Notes: generated from the letters alone by a model not told the origin. A DNA stretch of 64,000 nt from Edaphocola flava (GCF_004118155.1 NZ_SAIQ01000001.1:1116001-1180000), one strand, 5' to 3'. Counted from the first letter of the stretch, positions 34,111 through 43,609 are shown. Translations and numbers: made by a program.

Positions 34111-34473
34111 ATGCCTAAGATCAATTGTGCGGTATGTACCGATGTATTACTGCCTGTGAGAGATGCGCTGGATGCAATCAGTGGTAAATGGAAGTTGCAG
34201 GTGATTATTGCAATTGCTGCAGGCAACCATCGGTTTACCGAAATTGAGCGCAGCATTCCGGGTATTACGCCCAAGGTGCTGAACAAAGAACTGAAAGACC
34301 TGGAGCAGCAATTACTGGTCAAAAGAACCGTTCATGATAGTACACCGGTACTGGTTACTTATGAAATGACCAGACATGCTAAAAGCCTGGAACCCGTAAT
34401 CGCTATGTTGCGCGACTGGGGTAAAAAACATCGTAAACATATTCAACAACAATATAGCAAACAAACGGTATGA
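34111..34473 (+). CDS. HxlR-family winged-helix regulator
   Basis: 120 residues. The HxlR fold is clear: CAVCTDVLLPVRDALDAISGKWKLQVI, RFTEIERSIPGITPKVLNKELKDLEQQLLVKR and VTYEMTRHAKSLEPVIAMLRDWG. Two cysteines near the N-terminus (CAVC, 6 and 9) are in the position of redox- or electrophile-sensing cysteines in some members (HypR, YodB). Divergent from the LLM oxidoreductase; its stop overlaps the tadA start by four bases. Confidence 0.92.
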   Translation: MPKINCAVCTDVLLPVRDALDAISGKWKLQVIIAIAAGNHRFTEIERSIPGITPKVLNKELKDLEQQLLVKRTVHDSTPVLVTYEMTRHAKSLEPVIAMLRDWGKKHRKHIQQQYSKQTV

Positions 34474-34910
34474 TGACAGATGAACATTTTATGAAACAGG
34501 CGCTACGTGAGGCTCAGAAGGCATATGATATGGGAGAGATTCCTATTGGTGCAGTGGTGGTATGGAATGAGCGCATCATCAGCAGAGGGCATAACCAAAC
34601 GGAGCAGTTGAATGATTGTACGGCACATGCAGAGATGATTGCTCTGACTTCTGCCTTCAACGAAGTAGGCGCTAAATACCTGACAGATGCTACTATTTAT
34701 GTTACGATAGAGCCTTGCCTGATGTGCTGTGGGGCTTTGTACTGGAGCAAGATCGGAAGAGTTGTATATGGTGGTACAGATATTAAGAGTGGTTATAAAC
34801 GCGTGGTGGGAGAGCAATATGGTTTTCATCCCAAAACGACTATCTCGCATGGTGTACTTGCAGATGAATGTACACAGTTGATGAAAGACTTTTTCAAATC
34901 TAAAAGATAG
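34470..34910 (+). CDS. tadA: tRNA adenosine(34) deaminase TadA
   Basis: 146 residues. Converts A34 to inosine in tRNA-Arg(ACG). Zinc site His53/Glu55 (HAEM) and PCLMC (Cys83, Cys86); C-terminal ADECTQLMKDFFKSKR matches TadA. The ATGATG start overlaps the hxlR stop (ATGA), so translation is coupled. A four-base overlap between an essential tRNA enzyme and a stress regulator is unusual but probably neutral. Confidence 0.92.
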   Translation: MMTDEHFMKQALREAQKAYDMGEIPIGAVVVWNERIISRGHNQTEQLNDCTAHAEMIALTSAFNEVGAKYLTDATIYVTIEPCLMCCGALYWSKIGRVVYGGTDIKSGYKRVVGEQYGFHPKTTISHGVLADECTQLMKDFFKSKR

Positions 34911-34911
34911 A

Positions 34912-34946
34912 AATAAAAAGCCCCGGTTGTACCGGGGCTTTTTATT
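34912..34946. terminator. Bidirectional terminator tadA / DUF2490 gene
   Basis: A 16-bp perfect stem (34912-34927 / 34931-34946) with a TGT loop and A/T ends, reaching the stop codon of the convergent DUF2490 gene (34945-34947). Confidence 0.88.
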
Positions 34947-35628
34947 AAGATACTTTTCTGAATGGAATATTGTTGAATATTGCTACCTGTAACTGATTGG
35001 TTGTTCGGGTCCGGGCTACCTGCTGCATAAATCCGACTTCGAAGCGCAGATCTTTACGGATATTATAGCCTACAGCACCATACAGACGATTACGATCAAA
35101 GTGTTCCTTTTGTGCATTAATGAATAGCTCATTATATGCGCTCAGGTATACAACTCCTTTATCCATAACCTTTTTGTTCAAGGGTATGGTTAAAGAAAGG
35201 TGATAACGGAAGCGGGTAGCATACTTGTCCTGCAGGAAGCGCTCTTCGATCCGGTAACGGTGTTGCAGATTAACCCGTCCGAGTGCCTGTTTCGTGGTAA
35301 ACTGCTGGAAAATGCGATGCTCTGAAAATTCAGTTTTCTCATCTGTATCTGCAATATAGGGCTGATTCAAAATATAGCCGTAGCCCAACAGTATATTGTT
35401 ATTGTTTGGAGTAAGGTTATAGCCTATACCGGTACGGATCAGCAACTGGTCCAGGTCGCCACCAAGATTATGATTTCTATACTGTATTTCATTATGCCAG
35501 TTCCAGCCTTTGCCAAATCCCTGGTTGCCGAAATAGTTATACCAGGCGCCTATTTTGGCAGCTTGTGCAAACAAGGTAGCAGAGACCACAATAAATAAGG
35601 CAAATAGAGATACGGTCTTTCTGATCAT
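34945..35628 (-). CDS. DUF2490-family outer-membrane protein
   Basis: 227 residues from ATG 35628: Sec signal peptide (KTVSLFALFIVVSATLFAQA) then alternating beta strands (IGAWYNYFG, WNWHNEIQYRNH, RVNLQHRYRIEERF, FRYHLSLTIPL, RLYGAVGYNI) of the DUF2490 beta-barrel type. Function unknown. The frame extends to 35649, but the perfect -7 box at 35654-35647 overlaps that start, so the shorter form is chosen. Confidence 0.82.
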   Translation of the reverse strand: MIRKTVSLFALFIVVSATLFAQAAKIGAWYNYFGNQGFGKGWNWHNEIQYRNHNLGGDLDQLLIRTGIGYNLTPNNNNILLGYGYILNQPYIADTDEKTEFSEHRIFQQFTTKQALGRVNLQHRYRIEERFLQDKYATRFRYHLSLTIPLNKKVMDKGVVYLSAYNELFINAQKEHFDRNRLYGAVGYNIRKDLRFEVGFMQQVARTRTTNQLQVAIFNNIPFRKVS

Positions 35629-35646
35629 AATTTTTTCGGTTTGCTG

Positions 35647-35654
35647 CAAATATA
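35647..35654 (-). promoter_or_regulatory. -7 promoter box of the DUF2490 gene
   Basis: TATATTTG on the minus strand, 18 bases before ATG 35628; exact TAnnTTTG match. Confidence 0.55.
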
Positions 35655-35681
35655 GGACAGGTATACTGGATAATAAAAAGC

Positions 35682-35706
35682 AATGCCCGCCTTTACGGCG
35701 GGCATT
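35682..35706 (-). terminator. Terminator of glnA
   Basis: A 10-bp GC-rich perfect stem (35682-35691 / 35697-35706), loop of five, followed on the minus strand by GCTTTTTATT. Confidence 0.82.
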
Positions 35707-35733
35707 CTCTTAATTCTATTTATAAATCTCGAA

Positions 35734-37929
35734 TTATCTTAAGAATAATAACTCTCTGTATTTAGGCATTGGCCAGATCTTATCATCAACCAGTAATTCC
35801 AGTTTGTCTGCATGATAACGGATCTGCTCAAAGCGCGCTTTGATATTGGTACAGTAGTCAAATGCTTTCTTGTGCATATCAGTCAGCTTATTCGCTTTCT
35901 TGCGCTCTTCGATCATCGCTTCTACATTATTATTCAGCTCCTGAATATGACCACTGATTACTTTGATCAGGTTCAGTTGTGCCGCATAGGTATCTTCACC
36001 CAGACCCAGATCTTTCAGGCCTTTTACATTTGTTACCAGGTTGTTCTGATATTCAACTGCAGCAGGTAAGATATGATTGGTACACAGGTAGCCCAGTACG
36101 CGTGCCTCGATCTGTACACGTTTTACATACTCTTCCAGTACGATCTCATGACGTGCAGCCAGTTCTCTTGCGCTATAGATACCCATTTCAGTAAACATAT
36201 CTATAGTCTCTTTCTTAGCCAGCACATCCAGTGCTTCAGGAGTAGTTTTGAAATTGCTCAGGCCACGTTTTGCCGCTTCCTGCGCCCACTCATCACTGTA
36301 GTTATCGCCTTCGAATAAGATATTCTGACTGTCTTTAATAGATTGTCTCAGCGTTTGCAGGATTGCGATTTCTTTTTTCTCACCACCGGCGATCTTAGCA
36401 TCAACTTCTTTCTTGAACTCGATCAGGGTTTTAGCCATAATCGTATTCAGGGTACTCATAGAAGAAGCACAGTTAGCAGAAGAACCTACCGCTCTGAATT
36501 CAAATTTATTTCCGGTGAATGCGAATGGAGATGTACGGTTACGATCCGTGTTGTCCATCAGCAGTTCAGGAATATGCTTGTGAATATCTAATTTCAGGAT
36601 CACCTCATCCTGCTCTGTAAATTTACCGGAAACACGCTCTTCAATTTCACCCAGTACTTTGGTCAGGTATTCACCGATGAATACGGAGATGATTGCCGGA
36701 GGTGCCTCATTTGCACCCAGACGGTAGTCATTACCTTCAGATGCGATTGCTGCGCGCAGCAGGTCTGCATAATCATGCACCGCTTTGATCACATTGATGA
36801 AGAACGTTAAGAACAACAGGTTTGTTCTCGGCGTTTTGCCAGGAGCCAGCAGGTTAATACCTGTATCTGTAGCTAAGCTCCAGTTATTATGTTTACCACT
36901 ACCGTTTACACCTGCAAATGGTTTCTCGTGGAATAATACTTTCAGTTTATGACGCTTTGCCACACGGTTCATTACATCCATCAGCAAAGAGTTGTGATCT
37001 ACTGCAATGTTCACCTCTTCAAAGATCGGCGCACATTCAAACTGTGCAGGAGCAACCTCATTGTGGCGGGTACGCAGTGGAATGCCTAATTTATAAGACT
37101 CTTGTTCAAAATCCTGCATGAAGGCAAATACGCGTTCTGGAATGGCACCGAAGTAGTGATCTTCCAATTGCTGACCTTTAGCAGGAGCATGACCGATAAG
37201 GGTACGACCACATTGTACCAGATCCGGACGTGCATCAGCCAGGGCCTCATCAATTACAAAATATTCTTGTTCCCATCCTAACGTAGCGGTTACTTTAGAA
37301 ACGTTTTTGTCAAAATAGTTACATACATCAACCGCCGCCTTATCCAGAACAGCAATAGATTTCAACAATGGTGCTTTGTAGTCCAGAGACTCACCACTGT
37401 ATGCAATAAAGATAGTAGGGATACATAAAGTTTTACCCTGTGCAGTCTCCATGATGAATGGTGGAGATGCCGGGTCCCAGGCGGTATAGCCGCGGGCTTC
37501 AAATGTTGCACGGATACCACCGTTAGGGAAGCTCGATGCATCTGGTTCCTGTTGGATCAGGGCATCACCATCAAAGGTTTCCAGTGGTGAACCATCTGAT
37601 TTTAAGGTAAAGAAAGAATCGTGCTTTTCGGCAGTAGTACCGGTTAATGGCTGGAACCAGTGTGAGATGTGTGTTACACCTTGTGACATGGCCCAGGCTT
37701 TCATACCGGATGCGATCTGCTCTGCCATTTTACGATCTATCTTGCTTCCGGCTTTTACAGAAGCCTGCAGGCTTTTGTAGGCTTCGTCGCTTAAATATTC
37801 GCGAACTTTAGCTCCGGTAAATACATTCGATCCAAAGAATTCGGTAATCTTCTTACCGGAATAATCCAGGATTTTTTTGTCGTTGTGCAAATGCACTTCA
37901 TCAATAGACGCAAAACGATGTGCAGACAT
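35734..37929 (-). CDS. glnA: Type III glutamine synthetase
   Basis: 731 residues, the length of GSIII (GlnN) and far longer than types I/II. Makes glutamine from glutamate, ammonia and ATP. Marks of the class: HWFQPLTG, TLGWEQEYFVID, RTRHNEVAPAQFECAPIFEEVN, LFHEKPFAGVNGSGKHNNWSL and NRTSPFAFTGNKFEFRAVGSSANC. Dodecameric enzyme usual in Bacteroidota. No nitrogen regulator is adjacent. Confidence 0.96.
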   Translation of the reverse strand: MSAHRFASIDEVHLHNDKKILDYSGKKITEFFGSNVFTGAKVREYLSDEAYKSLQASVKAGSKIDRKMAEQIASGMKAWAMSQGVTHISHWFQPLTGTTAEKHDSFFTLKSDGSPLETFDGDALIQQEPDASSFPNGGIRATFEARGYTAWDPASPPFIMETAQGKTLCIPTIFIAYSGESLDYKAPLLKSIAVLDKAAVDVCNYFDKNVSKVTATLGWEQEYFVIDEALADARPDLVQCGRTLIGHAPAKGQQLEDHYFGAIPERVFAFMQDFEQESYKLGIPLRTRHNEVAPAQFECAPIFEEVNIAVDHNSLLMDVMNRVAKRHKLKVLFHEKPFAGVNGSGKHNNWSLATDTGINLLAPGKTPRTNLLFLTFFINVIKAVHDYADLLRAAIASEGNDYRLGANEAPPAIISVFIGEYLTKVLGEIEERVSGKFTEQDEVILKLDIHKHIPELLMDNTDRNRTSPFAFTGNKFEFRAVGSSANCASSMSTLNTIMAKTLIEFKKEVDAKIAGGEKKEIAILQTLRQSIKDSQNILFEGDNYSDEWAQEAAKRGLSNFKTTPEALDVLAKKETIDMFTEMGIYSARELAARHEIVLEEYVKRVQIEARVLGYLCTNHILPAAVEYQNNLVTNVKGLKDLGLGEDTYAAQLNLIKVISGHIQELNNNVEAMIEERKKANKLTDMHKKAFDYCTNIKARFEQIRYHADKLELLVDDKIWPMPKYRELLFLR

Positions 37930-37991
37930 TTTAAAAATATTTAATGTTATTAAAAATAAGAAATAATGTTACTTTTTGTACTCTCGGTACG

Positions 37992-37999
37992 CAAAAGTA
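37992..37999 (-). promoter_or_regulatory. -7 promoter box of glnA
   Basis: TACTTTTG on the minus strand, about 63 bases before the start codon; no strong -33 match. Confidence 0.5.
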
Positions 38000-38068
38000 T
38001 AGATATTTTTTGATTCGATGCGTTAATTGTGGTCAAAAAAACTAAAAAAAGTGATAATTAAAAAATAA

Positions 38069-38671
38069 TCACATGTATGATAAGGCAAAATCGGGATGTA
38101 ATTGTCCGCTCAAAATGCATTCTTCACGTGTTTTTTGTAAGGACATGCGGATGCTGAACCTGTCTTCTCTGAGCAGGTCCATAGATGCTATAGGCATATC
38201 TGCCTTAAAATCTACCGCCCCAAGGCCATAATATTTGAATAAAGCTTCTTTGGCACACCAGGCCAGTGTAATACGGTGCATATCTCCTGCAGTAATCTCC
38301 TGTTCTGCATCAGAAAGGAATTTGGATTGCAGTCGCAGTATTTTTTCCTGGTACACCTGTATATCTATACCTACCGATTTTTGGGTGCTGACAATGGCTG
38401 CAGCATAAGGAAAGGAGTGGGAAATGGAAAACCAGATGGAATTGTCTTCCAGCATAGGTTTACCCAACGGATGAATGCTGATGCGCTCAAAAGGGAAACC
38501 AGGTACCAGTAATTGCAACAAAAAGCGACCGGATAAATGTTCCAGTCGCCTTTTGGGGTGTTTTTGCTCTGAGCCAAACCCAAGGGCCTGGCTGAAAAAA
38601 TCTTCCGATTCTGTGATCTTCCAGATGGCAATATGCGTATCGTTATGTTCCAGTGTCTGGAGTAATGGCAT
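38069..38671 (-). CDS. 4'-phosphopantetheinyl transferase
   Basis: 200 residues from ATG 38671. Transfers phosphopantetheine from CoA to carrier proteins. Motifs: SISHSFPYAAAI, VGIDIQ and AWCAKEALFKYYG (the W-x-x-KEA signature), with GKPML upstream. The Sfp/AcpT-like architecture is clear. Longer frames to 38821 run into mqnC in another frame and add unrelated residues; the start used lies 16 bases after the mqnC stop, consistent with one operon. Confidence 0.87.
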   Translation of the reverse strand: MPLLQTLEHNDTHIAIWKITESEDFFSQALGFGSEQKHPKRRLEHLSGRFLLQLLVPGFPFERISIHPLGKPMLEDNSIWFSISHSFPYAAAIVSTQKSVGIDIQVYQEKILRLQSKFLSDAEQEITAGDMHRITLAWCAKEALFKYYGLGAVDFKADMPIASMDLLREDRFSIRMSLQKTREECILSGQLHPDFALSYM

Positions 38672-38687
38672 AATGTATCTGCTATTA

Positions 38688-39809
38688 TTAATAAGTAATA
38701 ACCTGCTCTTCCATCTGCGGCATAGCACGGAACTCATACTGCTGATTACGCAGTTGTGGTTCAAAACCAGCTTCGCGAATCGCTTGTTGTATGCCACTGG
38801 CGGTAAAGCGGTGCGGAGCACCGGCAGCGCTCACAACATTCTCTTCGATCATAATCGAACCAAAGTCATTAGCACCGGCATGCAGACACAACTGACCTAC
38901 TTTTTTACCGACCGTCAGCCAGCTGGCTTGTATATTTTTGATATTAGGCAGCATGATACGGCTCATGGCAATCATGCGGATATATTCTTCGGCAGTCGTA
39001 TCGTTTTTGGCACGACGAATCTTTTTCAACAGTGTGTCTACATCCTGGAAGGTCCATGGAATAAAGGCCACAAATCCTTTTGCACCTTCAGGTTTTTTGG
39101 CCTGTACCGCTCGGATTTTTTCCAGGTGTTCGAAGCGCTCTCTGATGGTTTCGATATGACCAAACATCATAGTAGCCGTAGTCGTCAGACCCACCTGGTG
39201 TGCGACTTCCATAACATCCAGCCACTCCTGCGCACTGCATTTACCTTTAGAGATCAGGCGGCGTACACGGTCGTCCAGTATCTCGGCACCAGGGCCAGGC
39301 ATACTGTCCATACCGGCTTCTTTTAAAGCGACCAGTGCTTCTTTATGGCTTACTCCGGAAACCTTACAGATATGTGCTACCTCCGGTGGTCCCAGGGTGT
39401 GCAGCTTCAGGTTGGGAAATAAAGATTTTAGTTCTTTAAACAGACCCACATAATAGTCCAGGCCCAGATCCGGGTGGTGACCACCTTGTAACAGCAATTG
39501 CTCTCCACCGTATTTAAAGGTTTCTTCAATCTTCTGCTTGTAGATCTCAATATTGGTTATATATCCTTCTGCATGTCCGGGAATGCGGTAAAAATTACAG
39601 AATTTACAGTTGGCAGTACATACATTGGTCGTATTCATATTACGGTCAATGATCCAGGTTACTTTACCGTGTGGCACCTGCTTCTTTCTGATCTCATTGG
39701 CTACAAAAGCCAATTCAGTCATGGGTGCATGTTCAAACAAATACATACCCTCTTCTACTGATAAAAATTCCAGATCAAGGGCCTTCTTATATAACTGAGA
39801 CAGATTCAT
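38688..39809 (-). CDS. mqnC: Cyclic dehypoxanthinyl futalosine synthase MqnC
   Basis: Radical SAM enzyme of the futalosine menaquinone pathway. 373 residues. Cluster motif C-x3-C-x2-C at Cys64, Cys68 and Cys71 (TNVCTANCKFCNFYR). LLLQGGHHPDLGLDYY, GPGAEIL, TTATMMFGH and the C-terminal GANDFGSIMIEENVVSAAGA are typical of MqnC rather than of the related MqnE. Downstream is a phosphopantetheinyl transferase gene. Other mqn genes are not in the window. Confidence 0.9.
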   Translation of the reverse strand: MNLSQLYKKALDLEFLSVEEGMYLFEHAPMTELAFVANEIRKKQVPHGKVTWIIDRNMNTTNVCTANCKFCNFYRIPGHAEGYITNIEIYKQKIEETFKYGGEQLLLQGGHHPDLGLDYYVGLFKELKSLFPNLKLHTLGPPEVAHICKVSGVSHKEALVALKEAGMDSMPGPGAEILDDRVRRLISKGKCSAQEWLDVMEVAHQVGLTTTATMMFGHIETIRERFEHLEKIRAVQAKKPEGAKGFVAFIPWTFQDVDTLLKKIRRAKNDTTAEEYIRMIAMSRIMLPNIKNIQASWLTVGKKVGQLCLHAGANDFGSIMIEENVVSAAGAPHRFTASGIQQAIREAGFEPQLRNQQYEFRAMPQMEEQVITY

Positions 39810-39847
39810 AAACTATTCCTGCTAGGCAAATTAGTACATAGCGTGTA

Positions 39848-39855
39848 CAAAGGTA
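39848..39855 (-). promoter_or_regulatory. -7 promoter box of mqnC
   Basis: TACCTTTG on the minus strand, about 38 bases before the start codon; TTG lies 17 bases further upstream. Confidence 0.55.
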
Positions 39856-40044
39856 GGTAAAACTTTGTACGGCAATGGAAATTTAAGAATCTTTATACAT
39901 TACCATCCGCTACCGGAATCAGGCTCCAGGCCTTACTATTGAAGGTATTTTTAACATTTTGATTTATTTTATATGCTTGGTGCGTATTAAACTAATGGTT
40001 AACTTCACGTTCTAAAGTAAATAACTATTTAAATTTTTATAATC

Positions 40045-40287
40045 ATGAAAAAAGTATCATTGCTGTTAGGTGCCTTATTATTAGTAGGCGGCGTATCTTT
40101 TGCTGGTGTAAAAGAAAAGAAAGAGAAAAAAGCAAAAACAGAAAGCTGCACTAAAGGCGGAAGTTGTTGCGCTAAAAAAGGAAAAGATGCTGAGAAAACA
40201 GTAAGCGTAGAGAAAGATACCAAAGAGGTAAAAGCAGATGCGCCTCAGATTCAAAGAGGTAAGCCAATGCGTGCTACACAACTGTAA
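40045..40287 (+). CDS. Small secreted Lys-rich, Cys-containing protein
   Basis: 80 residues: signal peptide MKKVSLLLGALLLVGGVSFA (cleavage after about 20), then a highly charged, lysine-rich, disordered tail with a compact cysteine cluster CTKGGSCCAKK (three Cys). No known domain. Predicted mature size about 60 residues. The cysteine cluster could bind metal or form a disulfide. Monocistronic with its own strong terminator, which supports a real gene. Confidence 0.7.
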   Translation: MKKVSLLLGALLLVGGVSFAGVKEKKEKKAKTESCTKGGSCCAKKGKDAEKTVSVEKDTKEVKADAPQIQRGKPMRATQL

Positions 40288-40306
40288 ACAACAAAAGATA
40301 TAATTA

Positions 40307-40345
40307 TAATAAAAGAGCGCAGGAAAACCCTGCGCTCTTTTATTA
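40307..40345. terminator. Bidirectional terminator before hemB
   Basis: A 17-bp perfect stem (40307-40323 / 40329-40345), loop AAAAC, between the convergent small secreted protein gene and hemB. Confidence 0.88.
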
Positions 40346-40369
40346 TGGGAATACATGTAATTTATAATT

Positions 40370-41347
40370 TTATAATAGTGCTACAGCGTCTTTGGCGAAG
40401 TAGGTCGCGATAAGATCTGCCCCTGCACGCTTGATCGAAGTAAGGCTTTCAATAATAGCCTTCGGTTCATCGATCCAGCCTTTCTCCGCAGCAGCTTTGA
40501 TCATAGCATACTCTCCGCTTACGTGATATGCCGATACTGGTAGCGTGGTATTATTTTTGATTTCGCGGATAATGTCCAGGTAAGCCATAGCCGGTTTAAC
40601 CATAACAATATCTGCACCCTCTGCCTCATCATTGTATAATTCGTTCAGTGCTTCCAGGCGATTGGCATAATTCATCTGGTACGTCTTTTTGTCTCCGAAT
40701 CCCGGAGCACTGTCCAGTGCATCGCGGAAAGGTCCGTAGAAGCAACTGGCATATTTTGCGGTATAGCTCATGATCCCAACATTGGAATAGCCTTCCGTTT
40801 CCAGTGCATGGCGGAAAGCGCCGATACGGCCATCCATCATATCGCTCGGTGCAATGAAATCGGCACCGGCTGCGGCATGGCTCAGGCTCATGCGTGTAAG
40901 GGCTTCGACCGTTGCATCATTAAGGATCGTTCCTTTTTCCGGGTCTACGATGCCATCATGTCCGTAGATAGAGTATGGGTCCAGTGCCACATCGGTCATG
41001 ACAACCATACCCGGCACTGCATCTTTTATCGCCTTCACGGCTGTTTGCATCAGGCCGTTGGGGTTCCAGCTTTCCTTACCGGTATTATCTTTCAGCTGAT
41101 CGTCACATTTGATGAACAGAAGCACAGATTTGATACCCATATTCCATACCTCTTTTACCTCATCAATGGTTTTGTCTAGTGAGCGGCGGTAATAACCCGG
41201 CATAGAGGGTATCTCATGTACGATGTCTTTACCCTCATCAATGAATATGGGTAAAATAAAGTCACTTGGTGTTAATACCGTTTCGGCCAGCATGCTTCTG
41301 ATGGCAGCACTGCTTCTGCTGATACGGTTTCTTCTCTGCAAATACAT
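40370..41347 (-). CDS. hemB: Porphobilinogen synthase (delta-aminolevulinate dehydratase)
   Basis: 325 residues. Joins two 5-aminolevulinates to porphobilinogen. Schiff-base lysines Lys198 (SYTAKYAS) and Lys251 (VMVKPAMAYLD). The region that binds active-site zinc in other species reads DVALDPYSIYGHDGI, without the cysteine triad, so the enzyme is of the zinc-independent, magnesium-stimulated type. Lies 34 bases after hemF on the same strand; the two are probably cotranscribed. Confidence 0.95.
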   Translation of the reverse strand: MYLQRRNRISRSSAAIRSMLAETVLTPSDFILPIFIDEGKDIVHEIPSMPGYYRRSLDKTIDEVKEVWNMGIKSVLLFIKCDDQLKDNTGKESWNPNGLMQTAVKAIKDAVPGMVVMTDVALDPYSIYGHDGIVDPEKGTILNDATVEALTRMSLSHAAAGADFIAPSDMMDGRIGAFRHALETEGYSNVGIMSYTAKYASCFYGPFRDALDSAPGFGDKKTYQMNYANRLEALNELYNDEAEGADIVMVKPAMAYLDIIREIKNNTTLPVSAYHVSGEYAMIKAAAEKGWIDEPKAIIESLTSIKRAGADLIATYFAKDAVALL

Positions 41348-41381
41348 AATATAGTGATTTCAATAATTCAAATAAATAATA

Positions 41382-42320
41382 CTAGGCCCATTCTTTAGGA
41401 TGCATACAGGCATCTAAAAGTGCGGCTTCCGGGCTTCCGGCTTCCGGCTGATAGTTATAGTCGAAGCGGACAGTCGGCGGCAGGCTCATCAGAATACTCT
41501 CTGTACGTCCGTTTGTTTTTAATCCGAATATAGTACCTCTATCATGAATAAGGTTAAACTCTACATAGCGGCCACGGCGTATTTCCTGCCAGTACTTCTG
41601 TTCCGGAGTATAGGCCATATTTTTATTTTTTTCGATGATCGGAATGTAGGCTTCCGTAAAGCAATTACCATTGGCCTGCTGAAAAGCAAACAGCTCATCC
41701 AGACTTAATTGAACATGCGGCAATTCTTTATGAACAGGACCACCCGGCTTTACATGATCGTAGAATACACCACCAATGCCCCTCATTTCAAAACCACGGT
41801 GTGCATTATTAAAGTAGGCATCACATTCTTTTTTCAGTACAGGATAAATATCTGTGTGGAAGCTATCCTGCGCCAACTTCAAAGTGTTATGGAAATGTCT
41901 GGCATCAGCCTCATCCAGGTAATAAGGAGTAAGGTCTGCACCGCCGCCAAACCAGCGGTCACATACATTGCCATCGGCATCATATAATTCAAAGTAGCGC
42001 CAGTTGGCATGGGTTGTTGGTACCATAGGATTAACCGGATGCAACACCATGCTTAAACCGCAGGCAAACCATGTATGTCCGTCGATATTCAGTTGCCGGC
42101 GCATAGTGTCGGTTACGGTACCGTATACCACAGATGTATTTACACCACCCTTTTCAAAAACAGCGCCATTGCTGATTACACGGGTTTTGCCCCCTCCGCC
42201 TTCCGGTCGCTCCCACAGATCTTCTACAAATTTTGCCTTACCATCACTGGCTTCTAAAGCGGCACAAATTCGGTTTTGCAGATCATGTATAAAGTCGATC
42301 CAGATGTCTTTATGGAACAT
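41382..42320 (-). CDS. hemF: Oxygen-dependent coproporphyrinogen III oxidase
   Basis: 312 residues. Oxidative decarboxylation of coproporphyrinogen III using O2, indicating aerobic haem synthesis. Family marks: WERPEGGGGKTRVI, FEKGGVNTSVVYG, ANWRYFELYD, WFGGGADLTPYYL, RGIGGVFYDH and RRGRYVEFNLIHDRGTIFGL. Upstream of hemB; 64 bases downstream of the aminotransferase gene on the same strand. Confidence 0.96.
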   Translation of the reverse strand: MFHKDIWIDFIHDLQNRICAALEASDGKAKFVEDLWERPEGGGGKTRVISNGAVFEKGGVNTSVVYGTVTDTMRRQLNIDGHTWFACGLSMVLHPVNPMVPTTHANWRYFELYDADGNVCDRWFGGGADLTPYYLDEADARHFHNTLKLAQDSFHTDIYPVLKKECDAYFNNAHRGFEMRGIGGVFYDHVKPGGPVHKELPHVQLSLDELFAFQQANGNCFTEAYIPIIEKNKNMAYTPEQKYWQEIRRGRYVEFNLIHDRGTIFGLKTNGRTESILMSLPPTVRFDYNYQPEAGSPEAALLDACMHPKEWA

Positions 42321-42384
42321 AGCAGAAATATGTTTTAAAAAAACAAAGTCAAAATTCTAATGAACTTTGACTTTGCCTTTGAGA

Positions 42385-43584
42385 TTATCGTTTCAGGTTT
42401 TTATATTCTTTCAGCGCTGCTTCAAGGCAATCCATAGCGTTGTTGATAGCATCTTCATTCAGTACATATGCCATACGCACTTCATTTTTCCCTAAGCCGG
42501 GCGTTGCGTAGAATCCACTTGCCGGAGCCATCATTACTGTGCTGTTGTTATGACGGAAACTTTCCAGCAACCATACGCAGAAGTCTTCACTGTCTTCAAT
42601 GGGCAGTTTTGCCATAGCATAGAAAGCACCACCAGGATTAGGGCATACAACACCTTCCATCGCTTGCAGGCGTTTAACCAGCAGGTCTCTGCGGGAAGCA
42701 TATTCATTCAATACACTGTCAAAGTAGTTTTCCGGCAGGTCGCAGGCAGCTTCACCCAGGATTTGCTCAAAGGTAGGTGGAGACAGACGGGCCTGTGCAA
42801 AGCGCAGTACCGCTGCATATACTTCTTTATTTTTAGTCACCAGGGCGCCGATACGGGCACCACAGGCACTGTAGCGTTTAGAAATAGTGTCCAGTAAGAT
42901 TGCATGCTCTTCCAGACCTTCCAGTGCCAGTGCAGAGAAGTGCTTCTGACCATCATAACAGAATTCCCTGTAGGCCTCATCGCTGAACAGGAACAGGTTG
43001 TGCTTGATACAGATGTCTCTCAGTACCATCAGTTCCTCTTTGCTGTACAGGTAACCGGTAGGGTTATTCGGATTACAGATCATAATCGCCTTGGTATTCG
43101 GCGTTACAGCTTTTTCAAATGCTTCGATAGAAGGCAGGGCGAAGTTCTCTTCAATAGTAGAGCCGATCGGCACTACTTTAACACCAGCCGCAACAGCAAA
43201 GCCATTGTAGTTAGCATAGAATGGTTCCGGAATAATGATTTCATCACCAGGATTCAGGCAGGACATCATCGCAAAAGATATGGCTTCTGAACCACCGGTA
43301 GTGATAATGATATCGTTTTTGGTAACGTTTAATTGCTGACGGACGTAATATGCAGCCAGTTTCTCTCTATAACTTTCAAAACCTTCGCTCGGACTGTACG
43401 CCAATACCTTAAGATCGGTATGCTTAACAGCATCCAGGATGCTTGGAGGCGTTTCGATATCCGGTTGGCCAATGTTTAAATGATATACGGTAGCACCGGA
43501 TTTTTTAGCTGCATCAGCATAAGGAGTCAGCTTTCTGATAGGTGAAGGTGGCATCAGTTCGCCACGATTCGAAATTTGGGGCAT
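42385..43584 (-). CDS. PLP-dependent class I aminotransferase
   Basis: 399 residues, fold type I. PLP-binding lysine in DTISKRYSACGARIG; GGSEAISFAM, NPNNPTGYLY, FSDEAYREF, and RMAYVLN near the C-terminus. Closest in pattern to aspartate/aromatic aminotransferase subgroup Ib. Substrate not assignable. Located upstream of hemF-hemB on the same strand. Confidence 0.85.
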   Translation of the reverse strand: MPQISNRGELMPPSPIRKLTPYADAAKKSGATVYHLNIGQPDIETPPSILDAVKHTDLKVLAYSPSEGFESYREKLAAYYVRQQLNVTKNDIIITTGGSEAISFAMMSCLNPGDEIIIPEPFYANYNGFAVAAGVKVVPIGSTIEENFALPSIEAFEKAVTPNTKAIMICNPNNPTGYLYSKEELMVLRDICIKHNLFLFSDEAYREFCYDGQKHFSALALEGLEEHAILLDTISKRYSACGARIGALVTKNKEVYAAVLRFAQARLSPPTFEQILGEAACDLPENYFDSVLNEYASRRDLLVKRLQAMEGVVCPNPGGAFYAMAKLPIEDSEDFCVWLLESFRHNNSTVMMAPASGFYATPGLGKNEVRMAYVLNEDAINNAMDCLEAALKEYKNLKR

Positions 43585-43609
43585 AAAACGCTATGTCTTT
43601 AATTGGGTG

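Noticed and set aside
38475-39326. 283-codon plus-strand frame across mqnC and the phosphopantetheinyl transferase gene
   Set aside because: It is antisense to two well-supported genes and has no recognisable motif.
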